A stretch of DNA of 30,409 nucleotides from a virus: positions 1-30,409 of IMG/VR virus record IMGVR_UViG_3300025141_000498, one strand, 5' to 3'. The translations under genes were made by a program, and so were the position numbers. Shown here piece by piece: positions 29,651-30,409 of this stretch. Each line of letters opens with the position of its first letter. Within the stretch, counting starts at the first letter, position 1. The notes below the pieces were generated by a model. It saw only the letters and a list, made by a program, of their open reading frames with translations, did not search any database and was not told the origin of the DNA.

Positions 29651-30409
29651 ATGAATAATGTACTCTCTGGTGATGAAGGTAATATTTTACTTCACGAAAA
29701 CCTTAAAAATAATAAGCCTTTTTCTTTATCTAGAATTGGTATCGGTGAAATTAGACTAGTATATAATAAACTTAATAATGTTTTATCTGATTATGATTAC
29801 TATAGTATCGCAGCGGGTGGTGTTAGAGAGGATTCACGTGAATTTTTCTTTGACGAATATATTAAGGGTATAAGTGAAGCTGATATAAATGCTTACTGGG
29901 TGGGAATAGAATCCCCTCATAGGGAAGCTCAAGATAGTATTTTAAACTCACTTTCACCTCAGTCTATTAAGATTATGCATAGAACGGTAGAACCGTTTTA
30001 CTTTGGGAACCCGTGGTCAAAATCATTAGTTGGTAAAAAAGTATTAATTATTAGTCCTTTTGCCGAATCCATTACGGAACAACACCCTAAGTTATCAAAA
30101 ATATGGGGTGATAAAAAATTAATGCCTGAATTTGAATTGTTGACACTTAAATCAAAATTTTTATTTAGTCCTGATTCTCCTTCATGGAAGGATACATTAA
30201 ATAATATGAAAGCAGAAATATCTAATATGGATTTTGATATAGCTTTGTTAGGTTGTAGTCTTTATGGGTTACCGTTGGTGGCGCATATTAAAGAGTTAAA
30301 TAAAAGTGCAATTTATATAGGTGGTTCACTACAACTTTTATTTGGTATTAAAGGAAAGAGGTGGGATATTCGTGAAGATATAAATAAACTATATAATACG
30401 CATTGGGTT
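29651..30409 (+). CDS. GT-D fold glycosyltransferase-like protein (3' end cut by window)
   Basis: Open from ATG 29651 for 253 codons to the window edge, so the C-terminus is missing. The N-terminal segment KPFSLSRIGIGEIRLVY matches the GT-D (DUF1792, SP_1767-type) opening, where a Gly-x-Gly-Glu motif binds the nucleotide-sugar and metal. The rest has WVGIESPHREAQ, PFYFGNPWSKSLVGKKVLII and SPFAESI. It then has DFDIALLGCSLYGLPLVAHI and IYIGGSLQLLFGIKGKRW, the conserved C-terminal pattern of this group in bacterial glycan clusters. The family completes glycan chains on serine-rich glycoproteins in some Gram-positives. It brings the glycosyltransferase genes in this block to six. Confidence 0.75.
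   Translation, partial: MNNVLSGDEGNILLHENLKNNKPFSLSRIGIGEIRLVYNKLNNVLSDYDYYSIAAGGVREDSREFFFDEYIKGISEADINAYWVGIESPHREAQDSILNSLSPQSIKIMHRTVEPFYFGNPWSKSLVGKKVLIISPFAESITEQHPKLSKIWGDKKLMPEFELLTLKSKFLFSPDSPSWKDTLNNMKAEISNMDFDIALLGCSLYGLPLVAHIKELNKSAIYIGGSLQLLFGIKGKRWDIREDINKLYNTHWV

Noticed and set aside
1-30409. CRISPR arrays, tRNA genes, integrase or insertion sequences
   Set aside because: No regularly spaced repeats, tRNA-like cloverleaf regions, recombinase motifs or terminal inverted repeats were seen. A tRNA scan by software was not possible, so short or divergent tRNAs could have been missed.

Overview
The window looks like part of the genome of a large, AT-rich, T4-related contractile-tailed phage that probably infects a member of the Bacteroidota, perhaps Flavobacteriia. 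The phage call rests on a tail sheath protein, a gp19-type tail tube protein, a gp13-like neck protein, a gp26-like baseplate protein and a T4-type family B DNA polymerase. The host call is inference. Five genes have upstream elements of the Bacteroidota type (TTG, 20 nt, then a TAnnTTTG-like box), start codons follow A-rich tracts instead of Shine-Dalgarno sequences, and one small protein resembles the Bacteroidota DUF4494 family. No tRNA, rRNA, CRISPR array, integrase or transposase was seen. No stretch over 300 nt lacks a gene; the longest gaps are about 160 nt.

Layout. Positions 1-2111 (minus) hold the partial baseplate protein, the tail tube and a HAD-family phosphatase-like protein. At 2168-3482 (plus) is a cassette of three small envelope-directed proteins: a lipoprotein, a secreted protein and a membrane protein. 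Positions 3491-9645 (minus) carry an unknown structural-type protein, a very large tail sheath and two probable neck or tail-completion proteins. A 55-residue ribbon-helix-helix regulator at 7889-8056 (plus) sits between the sheath and the tail-completion gene. At 9709-12726 (plus) are an SNF2-type helicase and two unknown proteins, ending in a clear terminator. At 12819-15010 (plus) are the neck protein and an S74-chaperone appendage protein. The DNA polymerase occupies 14987-17716 (minus). Two late appendage-like proteins lie at 17774-20212 (minus). At 20264-22970 (plus) is a tight run of five small proteins, one of them WYL-like. From 23019 to the end (plus) is a block of six glycosyltransferase genes with a dUTPase, a CDGSH iron-sulfur protein and two small conserved proteins embedded in it.

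Two promoter-like classes can be read directly. Ten genes, mostly virion genes, are preceded on the coding strand by [GA]TATTTATA, which is the T4 late-promoter octamer in the opposite orientation. Five genes (lipoprotein, helicase, DNA polymerase, first glycosyltransferase, GT-D protein) are preceded by TTG-N20-TAnnTTT-like elements. This suggests late, phage-specified transcription of virion genes beside host-polymerase transcription of replication, glycosylation and envelope genes. Several elements of both classes end only 3-4 nt before the start codon, which suggests leaderless mRNAs. A short helical motif is also shared by five otherwise unrelated proteins, and its role is unknown.
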